This document shows positions 15,001-29,055 of a stretch of DNA of 64,000 bases, one piece after another. Origin of the DNA: Tritrichomonas musculus. Its lineage: Eukaryota; Parabasalia; Tritrichomonadida; Tritrichomonadidae. Every line of letters begins with the position of its first letter. The first letter of the stretch is position 1. A program made the translations under genes and the position numbers. The notes beneath the pieces are model-generated. The model saw nothing but the letters and a program-made list of their open reading frames with translations. It did no database searches and was not told where the DNA came from. The stretch is from contig JAPFFF010000038.1 in the NCBI GenBank assembly GCA_039105265.1, positions 186,001 to 250,000 on the forward strand. The letters are read 5' to 3'.

Positions 15001-18000
15001 CTTCCAAGCAGCATCGATTATCTCCCAAACAACAACGATTCTCTTCCAAACAACAACGATTCTCTTCCAAGCAGCATCGATTCTCTTCCAAACAACAACG
15101 ATTCTCTTCCAAGCAGCATCGATTCTCTTCCAAGCAGCATCGATTCTCTTCCAAGCAGCATCGATTCTCTTCCAAACAACAACGATTCTCTTCCAAACAA
15201 CAACGATTCTCTTCCAAACAACAACGATTCTCTTCCAAGCAGCATCGATTCTCTTCCAAACAACAACGATTCTCTTCTAAACAACAACGATTCTCTTCCA
15301 AACAACAACGATTCTCTTCCAAACAACAACGATTCTCTTCCAAGTAGCATCGATTCTCTTCCAAGCAGCATCGATTCTCTTCCAAACAACAACGATTCTC
15401 TTCCAAGCAGCATCGATTCTCTTCCAAACAACAACGATTCTCTTCCAAACAACAACGATTCTCTTCCAAACAACAACGATTCTCTTCCAAGCAGCATCGA
15501 TTCTCTTCCAAACAACAACGATTCTCTTCCAAACAACAACGATTCTCTTCCAAACAACAACGATTCTCTTCCAAGCAGCATCGATTCTCTTCCAAGCAGC
15601 ATCGATTCTCTTCCAAACAACAACGATTCTCTTCCAAGCAGCATCGATTCTCTTCCAAGCAGCATCGATTCTCTTCCAAGCAGCATCGATTCTCTTCCAA
15701 ACAACAACGATTCTCTTCCAAGCAGCATCGATTCTCTTCCAAGCAGCATCGATTCTCTTCCAAGCAGCATCGATTCTCTTCCAAACAACAACGATTCTCT
15801 TCCAAACAACAACGATTCTCTTCCAAGCAGCATCGATTCTCTTCCAAACAACAACGATTCTCTTCCAAACAACAACGATTCTCTTCCAAACAACAACGAT
15901 TCTCTTCCAAGCAGCATCGATTCTCTTCCAAACAACAACGATTCTCTTCCAAACAACAACGATTCTCTTCCAAACAACAACGATTCTCTTCCAAGCAGCA
16001 TCGATTCTCTTCCAAGCAGCATCGATTCTCTTCCAAACAACAACGATTCTCTTCCAAGCAGCATCGATTCTCTTCCAAGCAGCATCGATTCTCTTCCAAG
16101 CAGCATCGATTCTCTTCCAAACAACAACGATTCTCTTCCAAGCAGCATCGATTCTCTTCCAAGCAGCATCGATTCTCTTCCAAGCAGCATCGATTCTCTT
16201 CCAAACAACAACGATTCTCTTCCAAACAACAACGATTCTCTTCCAAGCAGCATCGATTCTCTTCCAAACAACAACGATTCTCTTCCAAACAACAACGATT
16301 CTCTTCCAAACAACAACGATTCTCTTCCAAACAACAACGATTCTCTTCCAAGTAGCATCGATTCTCTTCCAAGCAGCATCGATTATCTCCCAAACAACAA
16401 CGATTCTCTTCCAAGCAGCATCGATTCTCTTCCAAGCAGCATCGATTCTCTTCCAAACAACAACGATTCTCTTCCAAACAACAACGATTCTCTTCCAAAC
16501 AACAACGATTCTCTTCCAAACAACAACGATTCTCTTCCAAACAACAACGATTCTCTTCCAAACAACAACGATTCTCTTCCAAGCAGCATCGATTCTCTTC
16601 CAAACAACAACGATTCTCTTCCAAACAACAACGATTCTCTTCCAAGCAGCATCGATTCTCTTCCAAACAACAACGATTCTCTTCCAAACAACAACGATTC
16701 TCTTCCAAACAACAACGATTCTCTTCCAAGCAGCATCGATTCTCTTCCAAACAACAACGATTCTCTTCCAAACAACAACGATTCTCTTCCAAACAACAAC
16801 GATTCTCTTCCAAGCAGCATCGATTCTCTTCCAAACAACAACGATTCTCTTCCAAGCAGCATCGATTCTCTTCCAAACAACAACGATTCTCTTCCAAACA
16901 ACAACGATTCTCTTCCAAACAACAACGATTCTCTTCCAAACAACAACGATTCTCTTCCAAGCAGCATCGATTCTCTTCCAAACAACAACGATTCTCTTCC
17001 AAGCAGCATCGATTCTCTTCCAAACAACAACGATTCTCTTCCAAGCAGCATCGATTCTCTTCCAAACAACAACGATTCTCTTCCAAACAACAACGATTCT
17101 CTTCCAAACAACAACGATTCTCTTCCAAGCAGCATCGATTCTCTTCCAAGCAGCATCGATTCTCTTCCAAACAACAACGATTCTCTTCCAAGCAGCATCG
17201 ATTCTCTTCCAAGCAGCATCGATTCTCTTCCAAGCAGCATCGATTCTCTTCCAAACAACAACGATTCTCTTCCAAGCAGCATCGATTCTCTTCCAAACAA
17301 CAACGATTCTCTTCCAAACAACAACGATTCTCTTCCAAACAACAACGATTCTCTTCCAAGCAGCATCGATTCTCTTCCAAGCAGCATCGATTCTCTTCCA
17401 AACAACAACGATTCTCTTCCAAGCAGCATCGATTCTCTTCCAAGCAGCATCGATTCTCTTCCAAGCAGCATCGATTCTCTTCCAAACAACAACGATTCTC
17501 TTCCAAACAACAACGATTCTCTTCCAAACAACAACGATTCTCTTCCAAACAACAACGATTCTCTTCCAAGCAGCATCGATTCTCTTCCAAGCAGCATCGA
17601 TTATCTCCCAAACAACAACGATTCTCTTCCAAGCAGCATCGATTCTCTTCCAAGCAGCATCGATTCTCTTCCAAGCAGCATCGATTCTCTTCCAAGCAGC
17701 ATCGATTCTCTTCCAAGCAGCATCGATTCTCTTCCAAGCAGCATCGATTCTCTTCCAAACAACAACGATTCTCTTCCAAGCAGCATCGATTCTCTTCCAA
17801 GCAGCATCGATTCTCTTCCAAGCAGCATCGATTCTCTTCCAAACAACAACGATTCTCTTCCAAACAACAACGATTCTCTTCCAAACAACAACGATTCTCT
17901 TCCAAACAACAACGATTCTCTTCCAAGCAGCATCGATTCTCTTCCAAGCAGCATCGATTATCTCCCAAACAACAACGATTCTCTTCCAAGCAGCATCGAT

Positions 18001-21000
18001 TCTCTTCCAAGCAGCATCGATTCTCTTCCAAACAACAACGATTCTCTTCCAAACAACAACGATTCTCTTCCAAACAACAACGATTCTCTTCCAAGTAGCA
18101 TCGATTCTCTTCCAAGCAGCATCGATTATCTCCCAAACAACAACGATTCTCTTCCAAGCAGCATCGATTCTCTTCCAAACAACAACGATTCTCTTCCAAA
18201 CAACAACGATTCTCTTCCAAACAACAACGATTCTCTTCCAAACAACAACGATTCTCTTCCAAACAACAACGATTCTCTTCCAAGCAGCATCGATTCTCTT
18301 CCAAGCAGCATCGATTATCTCCCAAACAACAACGATTCTCTTCCAAGCAGCATCGATTCTCTTCCAAGCAGCATCGATTCTCTTCCAAACAACAACGATT
18401 CTCTTCCAAACAACAACGATTCTCTTCCAAGCAGCATCGATTCTCTTCCAAGCAGCATCGATTATCTCCCAAACAACAACGATTCTCTTCCAAACAACAA
18501 CGATTCTCTTCCAAGCAGCATCGATTCTCTTCCAAACAACAACGATTCTCTTCCAAGCAGCATCGATTCTCTTCCAAGCAGCATCGATTCTCTTCCAAGC
18601 AGCATCGATTCTCTTCCAAACAACAACGATTCTCTTCCAAACAACAACGATTCTCTTCCAAACAACAACGATTCTCTTCCAAGCAGCATCGATTCTCTTC
18701 CAAACAACAACGATTCTCTTCTAAACAACAACGATTCTCTTCCAAGCAGCATCGATTATCTCCCAAACAACAACGATTCTCTTCCAAGCAGCATCGATTA
18801 TCTCCCAAACAACAACGATTCTCTTCCAAACAACAACGATTCTCTTCCAAGCAGCATCGATTCTCTTCCAAGCAGCATCGATTCTCTTCCAAGCAGCATC
18901 GATTCTCTTCCAAACAACAACGATTCTCTTCCAAGCAGCATCGATTCTCTTCCAAACAACAACGATTCTCTTCCAAACAACAACGATTCTCTTCCAAACA
19001 ACAACGATTCTCTTCCAAGCAGCATCGATTCTCTTCCAAGCAGCATCGATTCTCTTCCAAACAACAACGATTCTCTTCCAAGCAGCATCGATTCTCTTCC
19101 AAGCAGCATCGATTCTCTTCCAAGCAGCATCGATTCTCTTCCAAGCAGCATCGATTCTCTTCCAAACAACAACGATTCTCTTCCAAGCAGCATCGATTCT
19201 CTTCCAAACAACAACGATTCTCTTCCAAGCAGCATCGATTCTCTTCCAAACAACAACGATTCTCTTCCAAGCAGCATCGATTCTCTTCCAAGCAGCATCG
19301 ATTCTCTTCCAAACAACAACGATTCTCTTCCAAGCAGCATCGATTCTCTTCCAAGCAGCATCGATTCTCTTCCAAGCAGCATCGATTCTCTTCCAAACAA
19401 CAACGATTCTCTTCCAAACAACAACGATTCTCTTCCAAACAACAACGATTCTCTTCCAAGCAGCATCGATTCTCTTCCAAACAACAACGATTCTCTTCCA
19501 AACAACAACGATTCTCTTCCAAGCAGCATCGATTCTCTTCCAAACAACAACGATTCTCTTCCAAACAACAACGATTCTCTTCCAAGCAGCATCGATTCTC
19601 TTCCAAGCAGCATCGATTCTCTTCCAAACAACAACGATTCTCTTCCAAACAACAACGATTCTCTTCCAAACAACAACGATTCTCTTCCAAGCAGCATCGA
19701 TTCTCTTCCAAACAACAACGATTCTCTTCCAAACAACAACGATTCTCTTCCAAACAACAACGATTCTCTTCCAAGCAGCATCGATTCTCTTCCAAACAAC
19801 AACGATTCTCTTCCAAACAACAACGATTCTCTTCCAAACAACAACGATTCTCTTCCAAACAACAACGATTCTCTTCCAAGCAGCATCGATTCTCTTCCAA
19901 ACAACAACGATTCTCTTCCAAACAACAACGATTCTCTTCCAAACAACAACGATTCTCTTCCAAGCAGCATCGATTCTCTTCCAAACAACAACGATTCTCT
20001 TCCAAACAACAACGATTCTCTTCCAAACAACAACGATTCTCTTCCAAGCAGCATCGATTCTCTTCCAAACAACAACGATTCTCTTCCAAACAACAACGAT
20101 TCTCTTCCAAGCAGCATCGATTCTCTTCCAAGCAGCATCGATTCTCTTCCAAACAACAACGATTCTCTTCCAAACAACAACGATTCTCTTCCAAGCAGCA
20201 TCGATTCTCTTCCAAACAACAACGATTCTCTTCCAAGCAGCATCGATTCTCTTCCAAACAACAACGATTCTCTTCCAAACAACAACGATTCTCTTCCAAA
20301 CAACAACGATTCTCTTCCAAGCAGCATCGATTCTCTTCCAAGCAGCATCGATTCTCTTCCAAACAACAACGATTCTCTTCCAAACAACAACGATTCTCTT
20401 CCAAACAACAACGATTCTCTTCCAAGCAGCATCGATTCTCTTCCAAACAACAACGATTCTCTTCCAAACAACAACGATTCTCTTCCAAACAACAACGATT
20501 CTCTTCCAAGCAGCATCGATTCTCTTCCAAACAACAACGATTCTCTTCCAAACAACAACGATTCTCTTCCAAGCAGCATCGATTCTCTTCCAAACAACAA
20601 CGATTCTCTTCCAAACAACAACGATTCTCTTCCAAGCAGCATCGATTCTCTTCCAAGCAGCATCGATTCTCTTCCAAACAACAACGATTCTCTTCCAAAC
20701 AACAACGATTCTCTTCCAAACAACAACGATTCTCTTCCAAGCAGCATCGATTCTCTTCCAAACAACAACGATTCTCTTCCAAACAACAACGATTCTCTTC
20801 CAAACAACAACGATTCTCTTCCAAGCAGCATCGATTCTCTTCCAAACAACAACGATTCTCTTCCAAACAACAACGATTCTCTTCCAAACAACAACGATTC
20901 TCGTCCAAACAACAACGATTCTCTTCCAAGCAGCATCGATTCTCTTCCAAACAACAACGATTCTCTTCCAAACAACAACGATTCTCTTCCAAACAACAAC

Positions 21001-24000
21001 GATTCTCTTCCAAGCAGCATCGATTCTCTTCCAAACAACAACGATTCTCTTCCAAACAACAACGATTCTCTTCCAAACAACAACGATTCTCTTCCAAGCA
21101 GCATCGATTCTCTTCCAAACAACAACGATTCTCTTCCAAACAACAACGATTCTCTTCCAAGCAGCATCGATTCTCTTCCAAGCAGCATCGATTCTCTTCC
21201 AAACAACAACGATTCTCTTCCAAACAACAACGATTCTCTTCCAAGCAGCATCGATTCTCTTCCAAACAACAACGATTCTCTTCCAAGCAGCATCGATTCT
21301 CTTCCAAACAACAACGATTCTCTTCCAAACAACAACGATTCTCTTCCAAACAACAACGATTCTCTTCCAAGCAGCATCGATTCTCTTCCAAGCAGCATCG
21401 ATTCTCTTCCAAACAACAACGATTCTCTTCCAAGCAGCATCGATTCTCTTCCAAGCAGCATCGATTCTCTTCCAAGCAGCATCGATTCTCTTCCAAACAA
21501 CAACGATTCTCTTCCAAACAACAACGATTCTCTTCCAAACAACAACGATTCTCTTCCAAACAACAACGATTCTCTTCCAAGCAGCATCGATTCTCTTCCA
21601 AACAACAACGATTCTCTTCCAAACAACAACGATTCTCTTCCAAACAACAACGATTCTCTTCCAAGCAGCATCGATTCTCTTCCAAACAACAACGATTCTC
21701 TTCCAAACAACAACGATTCTCTTCCAAACAACAACGATTCTCTTCCAAGCAGCATCGATTCTCTTCCAAACAACAACGATTCTCTTCCAAACAACAACGA
21801 TTCTCTTCCAAGCAGCATCGATTCTCTTCCAAGCAGCATCGATTCTCTTCCAAACAACAACGATTCTCTTCCAAGCAGCATCGATTCTCTTCCAAACAAC
21901 AACGATTCTCTTCCAAACAACAACGATTCTCTTCCAAACAACAACGATTCTCTTCCAAGCAGCATCGATTCTCTTCCAAGCAGCATCGATTCTCTTCCAA
22001 GCAGCATCGATTCTCTTCCAAGCAGCATCGATTCTCTTCCAAGCAGCATCGATTCTCTTCCAAGCAGCATCGATTCTCTTCCAAACAACAACGATTCTCT
22101 TCCAAGCAGCATCGATTATCTCCCAAACAACAACGATTCTCTTCCAAACAACAACGATTCTCTTCCAAACAACAACGATTCTCTTCCAAGCAGCATCGAT
22201 TCTCTTCCAAGCAGCATCGATTCTCTTCCAAACAACAACGATTCTCTTCCAAGCAGCATCGATTCTCTTCCAAGCAGCATCGATTCTCTTCCAAGCAGCA
22301 TCGATTCTCTTCCAAACAACAACGATTCTCTTCCAAACAACAACGATTCTCTTCCAAACAACAACGATTCTCTTCCAAGCAGCATCGATTCTCTTCCAAG
22401 CAGCATCGATTATCTCCCAAACAACAACGATTCTCTTCCAAGCAGCATCGATTCTCTTCCAAGCAGCATCGATTCTCTTCCAAGCAGCATCGATTCTCTT
22501 CCAAGCAGCATCGATTCTCTTCCAAGCAGCATCGATTCTCTTCCAAGCAGCATCGATTCTCTTCCAAACAACAACGATTCTCTTCCAAGCAGCATCGATT
22601 CTCTTCCAAGCAGCATCGATTCTCTTCCAAGCAGCATCGATTCTCTTCCAAACAACAACGATTCTCTTCCAAACAACAACGATTCTCTTCCAAACAACAA
22701 CGATTCTCTTCCAAACAACAACGATTCTCTTCCAAGCAGCATCGATTCTCTTCCAAGCAGCATCGATTATCTCCCAAACAACAACGATTCTCTTCCAAGC
22801 AGCATCGATTCTCTTCCAAGCAGCATCGATTCTCTTCCAAACAACAACGATTCTCTTCCAAACAACAACGATTCTCTTCCAAACAACAACGATTCTCTTC
22901 CAAGTAGCATCGATTCTCTTCCAAGCAGCATCGATTATCTCCCAAACAACAACGATTCTCTTCCAAGCAGCATCGATTCTCTTCCAAACAACAACGATTC
23001 TCTTCCAAACAACAACGATTCTCTTCCAAACAACAACGATTCTCTTCCAAACAACAACGATTCTCTTCCAAACAACAACGATTCTCTTCCAAGCAGCATC
23101 GATTCTCTTCCAAGCAGCATCGATTATCTCCCAAACAACAACGATTCTCTTCCAAGCAGCATCGATTCTCTTCCAAGCAGCATCGATTCTCTTCCAAACA
23201 ACAACGATTCTCTTCCAAACAACAACGATTCTCTTCCAAGCAGCATCGATTCTCTTCCAAGCAGCATCGATTATCTCCCAAACAACAACGATTCTCTTCC
23301 AAACAACAACGATTCTCTTCCAAGCAGCATCGATTCTCTTCCAAACAACAACGATTCTCTTCCAAGCAGCATCGATTCTCTTCCAAGCAGCATCGATTCT
23401 CTTCCAAGCAGCATCGATTCTCTTCCAAACAACAACGATTCTCTTCCAAACAACAACGATTCTCTTCCAAACAACAACGATTCTCTTCCAAACAACAACG
23501 ATTCTCTTCCAAACAACAACGATTCTCTTCCAAGTAGCATCGATTCTCTTCCATGCAGCATCGATTATCTCCCAAACAACAACGATTCTCTTCCAAGCAG
23601 CATCGATTCTCTTCCAAACAACAACGATTCTCTTCCAAACAACAACGATTCTCTTCCAAACAACAACGATTCTCTTCCAAGCAGCATCGATTCTCTTCCA
23701 AGCAGCATCGATTCTCTTCCAAACAACAACGATTCTCTTCCAAACAACAACGATTCTCTTCCAAACAACAACGATTCTCTTCCAAGCAGCATCGATTCTC
23801 TTCCAAACAACAACGATTCTCTTCCAAACAACAACGATTCTCTTCCAAACAACAACGATTCTCTTCCAAGCAGCATCGATTCTCTTCCAAGCAGCATCGA
23901 TTCTCTTCCAAACAACAACGATTCTCTTCCAAGCAGCATCGATTCTCTTCCAAACAACAACGATTCTCTTCCAAACAACAACGATTCTCTTCCAAACAAC

Positions 24001-27000
24001 AACGATTCTCTTCCAAGCAGCATCGATTCTCTTCCAAACAACAACGATTCTCTTCCAAACAACAACGATTCTCTTCCAAACAACAACGATTCTCTTCCAA
24101 GCAGCATCGATTCTCTTCCAAGCAGCATCGATTCTCTTCCAAACAACAACGATTCTCTTCCAAACAACAACGATTCTCTTCCAAACAACAACGATTCTCT
24201 TCCAAGCAGCATCGATTCTCTTCCAAGCAGCATCGATTATCTCCCAAACAACAACGATTCTCTTCCAAACAACAACGATTCTCTTCCAAACAACAACGAT
24301 TCTCTTCCAAACAACAACGATTCTCTTCCAAGCAGCATCGATTCTCTTCCAAGCAGCATCGATTCTCTTCCAAACAACAACGATTCTCTTCCAAACAACA
24401 ACGATTCTCTTCCAAACAACAACGATTCTCTTCCAAGCAGCATCGATTCTCTTCCAAGCAGCATCGATTCTCTTCCAAACAACAACGATTCTCTTCCAAA
24501 CAACAACGATTCTCTTCCAAACAACAACGATTCTCTTCCAAGCAGCATCGATTCTCTTCCAAACAACAACGATTCTCTTCCAAACAACAACGATTCTCTT
24601 CCAAGCAGCATCGATTCTCTTCCAAGCAGCATCGATTCTCTTCCAAACAACAACGATTCTCTTCCAAACAACAACGATTCTCTTCCAAGCAGCATCGATT
24701 CTCTTCCAAGCAGCATCGATTCTCTTCCAAACAACAACGATTCTCTTCCAAGCAGCATCGATTCTCTTCCAAACAACAACGATTCTCTTCCAAACAACAA
24801 CGATTCTCTTCCAAACAACAACGATTCTCTTCCAAGCAGCATCGATTCTCTTCCAAACAACAACGATTCTCTTCCAAACAACAACGATTCTCTTCCAAAC
24901 AACAACGATTCTCTTCCAAGCAGCATCGATTCTCTTCCAAGCAGCATCGATTCTCTTCCAAACAACAACGATTCTCTTCCAAACAACAACGATTCTCTTC
25001 CAAACAACAACGATTCTCTTCCAAGCAGCATCGATTCTCTTCCAAGCAGCATCGATTATCTCCCAAACAACAACGATTCTCTTCCAAACAACAACGATTC
25101 TCTTCCAAACAACAACGATTCTCTTCCAAACAACAACGATTCTCTTCCAAGCAGCATCGATTCTCTTCCAAGCAGCATCGATTCTCTTCCAAACAACAAC
25201 GATTCTCTTCCAAACAACAACGATTCTCTTCCAAACAACAACGATTCTCTTCCAAGTAGCATCGATTCTCTTCCATGCAGCATCGATTCTCTTCCAAACA
25301 ACAACGATTCTCTTCCAAGCAGCATCGATTCTCTTCCAAACAACAACGATTCTCTTCCAAACAACAACGATTCTCTTCCAAACAACAACGATTCTCTTCC
25401 AAGCAGCATCGATTCTCTTCCAAACAACAACGATTCTCTTCCAAACAACAACGATTCTCTTCCAAACAACAACGATTCTCTTCCAAGCAGCATCGATTCT
25501 CTTCCAAGCAGCATCGATTCTCTTCCAAACAACAACGATTCTCTTCCAAGCAGCATCGATTCTCTTCCAAACAACAACGATTCTCTTCCAAACAACAACG
25601 ATTCTCTTCCAAACAACAACGATTCTCTTCCAAGCAGCATCGATTCTCTTCCAAACAACAACGATTCTCTTCCAAACAACAACGATTCTCTTCCAAACAA
25701 CAACGATTCTCTTCCAAGCAGCATCGATTCTCTTCCAAGCAGCATCGATTCTCTTCCAAACAACAACGATTCTCTTCCAAGCAGCATCGATTCTCTTCCA
25801 AACAACAACGATTCTCTTCCAAACAACAACGATTCTCTTCCAAACAACAACGATTCTCTTCCAAGCAGCATCGATTCTCTTCCAAACAACAACGATTCTC
25901 TTCCAAACAACAACGATTCTCTTCCAAACAACAACGATTCTCTTCCAAGCAGCATCGATTCTCTTCCAAGCAGCATCGATTCTCTTCCAAACAACAACGA
26001 TTCTCTTCCAAGCAGCATCGATTCTCTTCCAAACAACAACGATTCTCTTCCAAACAACAACGATTCTCTTCCAAACAACAACGATTCTCTTCCAAGCAGC
26101 ATCGATTCTCTTCCAAACAACAACGATTCTCTTCCAAACAACAACGATTCTCTTCCAAACAACAACGATTCTCTTCCAAGCAGCATCGATTCTCTTCCAA
26201 GCAGCATCGATTCTCTTCCAAACAACAACGATTCTCTTCCAAGCAGCATCGATTCTCTTCCAAACAACAACGATTCTCTTCCAAACAACAACGATTCTCT
26301 TCCAAACAACAACGATTCTCTTCCAAGCAGCATCGATTCTCTTCCAAACAACAACGATTCTCTTCCAAACAACAACGATTCTCTTCCAAACAACAACGAT
26401 TCTCTTCCAAGCAGCATCGATTCTCTTCCAAGCAGCATCGATTCTCTTCCAAACAACAACGATTCTCTTCCAAACAACAACGATTCTCTTCCAAACAACA
26501 ACGATTCTCTTCCAAGCAGCATCGATTCTCTTCCAAGCAGCATCGATTATCTCCCAAACAACAACGATTCTCTTCCAAACAACAACGATTCTCTTCCAAA
26601 CAACAACGATTCTCTTCCAAACAACAACGATTCTCTTCCAAACAACAACGATTCTCTTCCAAACAACAACGATTCTCTTCCAAGCAGCATCGATTCTCTT
26701 CCAAGCAGCATCGATTCTCTTCCAAACAACAACGATTCTCTTCCAAACAACAACGATTCTCTTCCAAACAACAACGATTCTCTTCCAAGCAGCATCGATT
26801 CTCTTCCAAACAACAACGATTCTCTTCCAAACAACAACGATTCTCTTCCAAACAACAACGATTCTCTTCCAAGCAGCATCGATTCTCTTCCAAGCAGCAT
26901 CGATTATCTCCCAAACAACAACGATTCTCTTCCAAGCAGCATCGATTCTCTTCCAAGCAGCATCGATTCTCTTCCAAACAACAACGATTCTCTTCCAAGC

Positions 27001-27080
27001 AGCATCGATTATCTCCCAAACAACAACGATTCTCTTCCAAACAACAACGATTCTCTTCCAAACAACAACGATTCTCTTCC
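1..27080. repeat. 21-bp satellite array, ~1,290 units, continuing off the left edge
   Basis: The whole stretch is a head-to-tail 21-bp repeat with no detectable register slip: unit landmarks keep the same position modulo 21 from start to end. Type A units carry CCAAACAACAACG and type B units CCAAGCAGCATCG, both followed by ATTCTCTT. A B-prime variant reads ATTATCTC at the end of a B unit. A and B are arranged in higher-order patterns, the commonest being an 11-unit (231 bp) order AAABAAABBAB. Larger blocks are duplicated at exact multiples of 21 bp. Because 21 is divisible by 3 and stops are rare, very long open frames arise on both strands. These frames include FSSKQQR/FSSKQHR, PNNNDSL/PSSIDSL, GRESLLF, KRIVVVW and EENRCCL. 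None has a convincing start or a non-repeat domain inside the window, so I annotate satellite rather than a gene. It may be centromeric, subtelomeric or another heterochromatic array. Confidence 0.97.
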
Positions 27081-27160
27081 TGCTTCGTCGATTCCCTTCC
27101 AACAACAATGCATCACTTCCCAACAATAACGATTCTTTTTCATTGATCTAAGATTCTCTA
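27081..27160. repeat. decayed edge of the 21-bp satellite
   Basis: The last three or four units are diverged and lose one base each (20, 21, 20 and 20 bp). Recognisable GATTC starts occur at 27090, 27130 and 27152. Beyond this the sequence becomes ordinary AT-rich intergenic DNA. Edge decay is what unequal-exchange models predict for tandem arrays. Confidence 0.75.
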
Positions 27161-28717
27161 ATAATATAATAATCATCTTGCTATTAGATATGAATGTTAC
27201 TCCATATGATTATATTATCTCAATCAATCTCATAAAAGAGCCCAAAGCAAAAAAATTAATATGAATCCATTGATCTTCCTCAAAAGGCTCTCACTCAGAT
27301 TATTTATTACAAAACTCTCATCAACTTATCCAAATGTTATTATAATATAACAAAATAGTGCTATCTCTTATATTTTAACAATCAATCATAGCATATCTAA
27401 CTTTTGTTCAAAATTTTACATGATTTTAAATCATCTTTATTTTTGTTAACAAAAAGTTTGAGTGACCGATGCTTTCACTCAAAAAGTTTAAATACCACAA
27501 TCCGTTTATTAATATCAACAACATATAATAAACGAATTGGTTTACCACTTATCTTCATATTATTTGTTATTTGATTGACCAATATCAAATATATGATACA
27601 CAAATTTATCAATATTTATAATTCTCGTACCAATACCAAATCTTAAATTGAAGAATTAATTTTCTATTATGGACACACTTAATCAGCAAAAATACTATTT
27701 TTTCCTCATAATTACTTAATTGCGCTATAATATTCCAATCAGTTTTCACTCGATGCATATAATATTCTAAGGTGATGAATTAGAAAAAATTACAAAGAAT
27801 AATATATAGCTCTTTTAAATCTATCAAATGTATTGTTTATATTATTGCCAAAGCGATTTCTCATATCTTTTTACTTTCTAAGAAAAATCTCAAATAAGAT
27901 GATATTTTTGGAAATTTTTTTACAAAATTATTTAATCAAGCGATTTAAATACAATATATGGGAAGTAATACTAACATAGATGGAAAATTCTCCATATACG
28001 ACCAGTAACATTTTATAATCAGCCAATTGCAGCAGAATATTATTTCCAAAAAAAAAATCAATTCTTTAATAACCTATCCAAAAGAGAAGGTTCATGAATA
28101 CTAAGATTATTAAATATCAGTTTTACCTTATCTTCAATTATGTTTTGAGATATTAAAATAATATTGTTTTTAGCATCTTTATTTTTTCTTTATATCTTTT
28201 ATATATAAACACTAATGCATATGAATTATATTAGCCATATTTGTATTTAGTCATTCTCATCCGTTTTCTTTTTTTTAAGCCAATTAAGTTTTTATTTTAT
28301 TATAAGGTCAAAAATTCACCTAAATTTCACCATTTTTTAATAACGATTTTTTATTAAAAAAAAATACGTTAACTTTCTCATTTTATCCGAGATCAGGGTA
28401 TCGTAAAAAATTATAATTTTATAACTAATATTTTGCGTTTTATAATTAATGAACTATGATTTTTTATATTTTTTATTATTATTCAATGTAATTAAATTAT
28501 TGTTACCAAAGTAAATTCAAGAGAACATAAATATATAAAAACAGTTTTTCTCATTTTTTTGATTTTGGCATTTTGCACCAATAAAATTAATAATATAAAG
28601 TAAAATCAGTATTTCTCAAAAATGAGCACATAGCCAATATATTCCATTCTCAACTGAATAATTCAGATTAAGCCAAAACATATACATAAAATATATAGTA
28701 ATTTAACGAGTGAATTT
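27161..28717. other. AT-rich intergenic DNA, no gene seen
   Basis: No open frame of convincing length or composition occurs on either strand. The stretch is strongly A+T rich with homopolymer runs. I see no tRNA- or rRNA-like block and no tandem array in it. Confidence 0.6.
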
Positions 28718-29055
28718 TTAAGGGACCACTATCATATTTTTTTGTAAAAATTTCAATATTGAGAAAACTCATAGAAAAGAAAATTCAATAGTTGTTATCT
28801 CGGAAAAAGTTTAAAACTTTAAAATTTCACCATTCCGATCATTTTTGTAAAATTTTTACTCCTTTCAACTTTTAAATTTTTATTGAAAAAAGGGAATAGG
28901 CTTAAAAGAAGAATAGAAATAAATGATATGTAATTTATATAATTTATATATACCAAAATATAGCAAAAATACTCAAGAAATAATTTTTTTTAAGTCAATT
29001 AATTTTGTGATAACTCATAGAATTTTTAACATAGAATTTGATAGTGGTCCCTTAA
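28718..29055. mobile_element. 338-bp TTAA-flanked terminal-inverted-repeat element
   Basis: The ends are perfect 17-bp inverted repeats starting TTAAGGGACCACTATC (28718-28734 and 29039-29055). TTAA at both ends is the target duplication expected of TTAA-specific transposons such as the piggyBac type. The interior has no transposase, so it would be non-autonomous. It shares the TTAAGGG terminus and a subterminal ACTCATAGAA motif with the elements at 41186 and 43225. A weak open frame starting at 28923 crosses its right end and is not credible as a gene. Confidence 0.7.

Noticed and set aside
1-27080. CRISPR array
   Set aside because: The repeats are contiguous with no unique spacers.
1-27080. 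Telomeric repeat array
   Set aside because: Units of 21 bp, internal position and higher-order structure do not match short G-rich telomere repeats.
18721-27126. Minus-strand frame of 2,801 codons (KRIVVVW/KRIDAAW) and the many GRESLLF frames
   Set aside because: Repeat artefacts of a 21-bp period. The KRI frame starts at TTG, and the GRES frames stop at every ATTATCTCCC variant.
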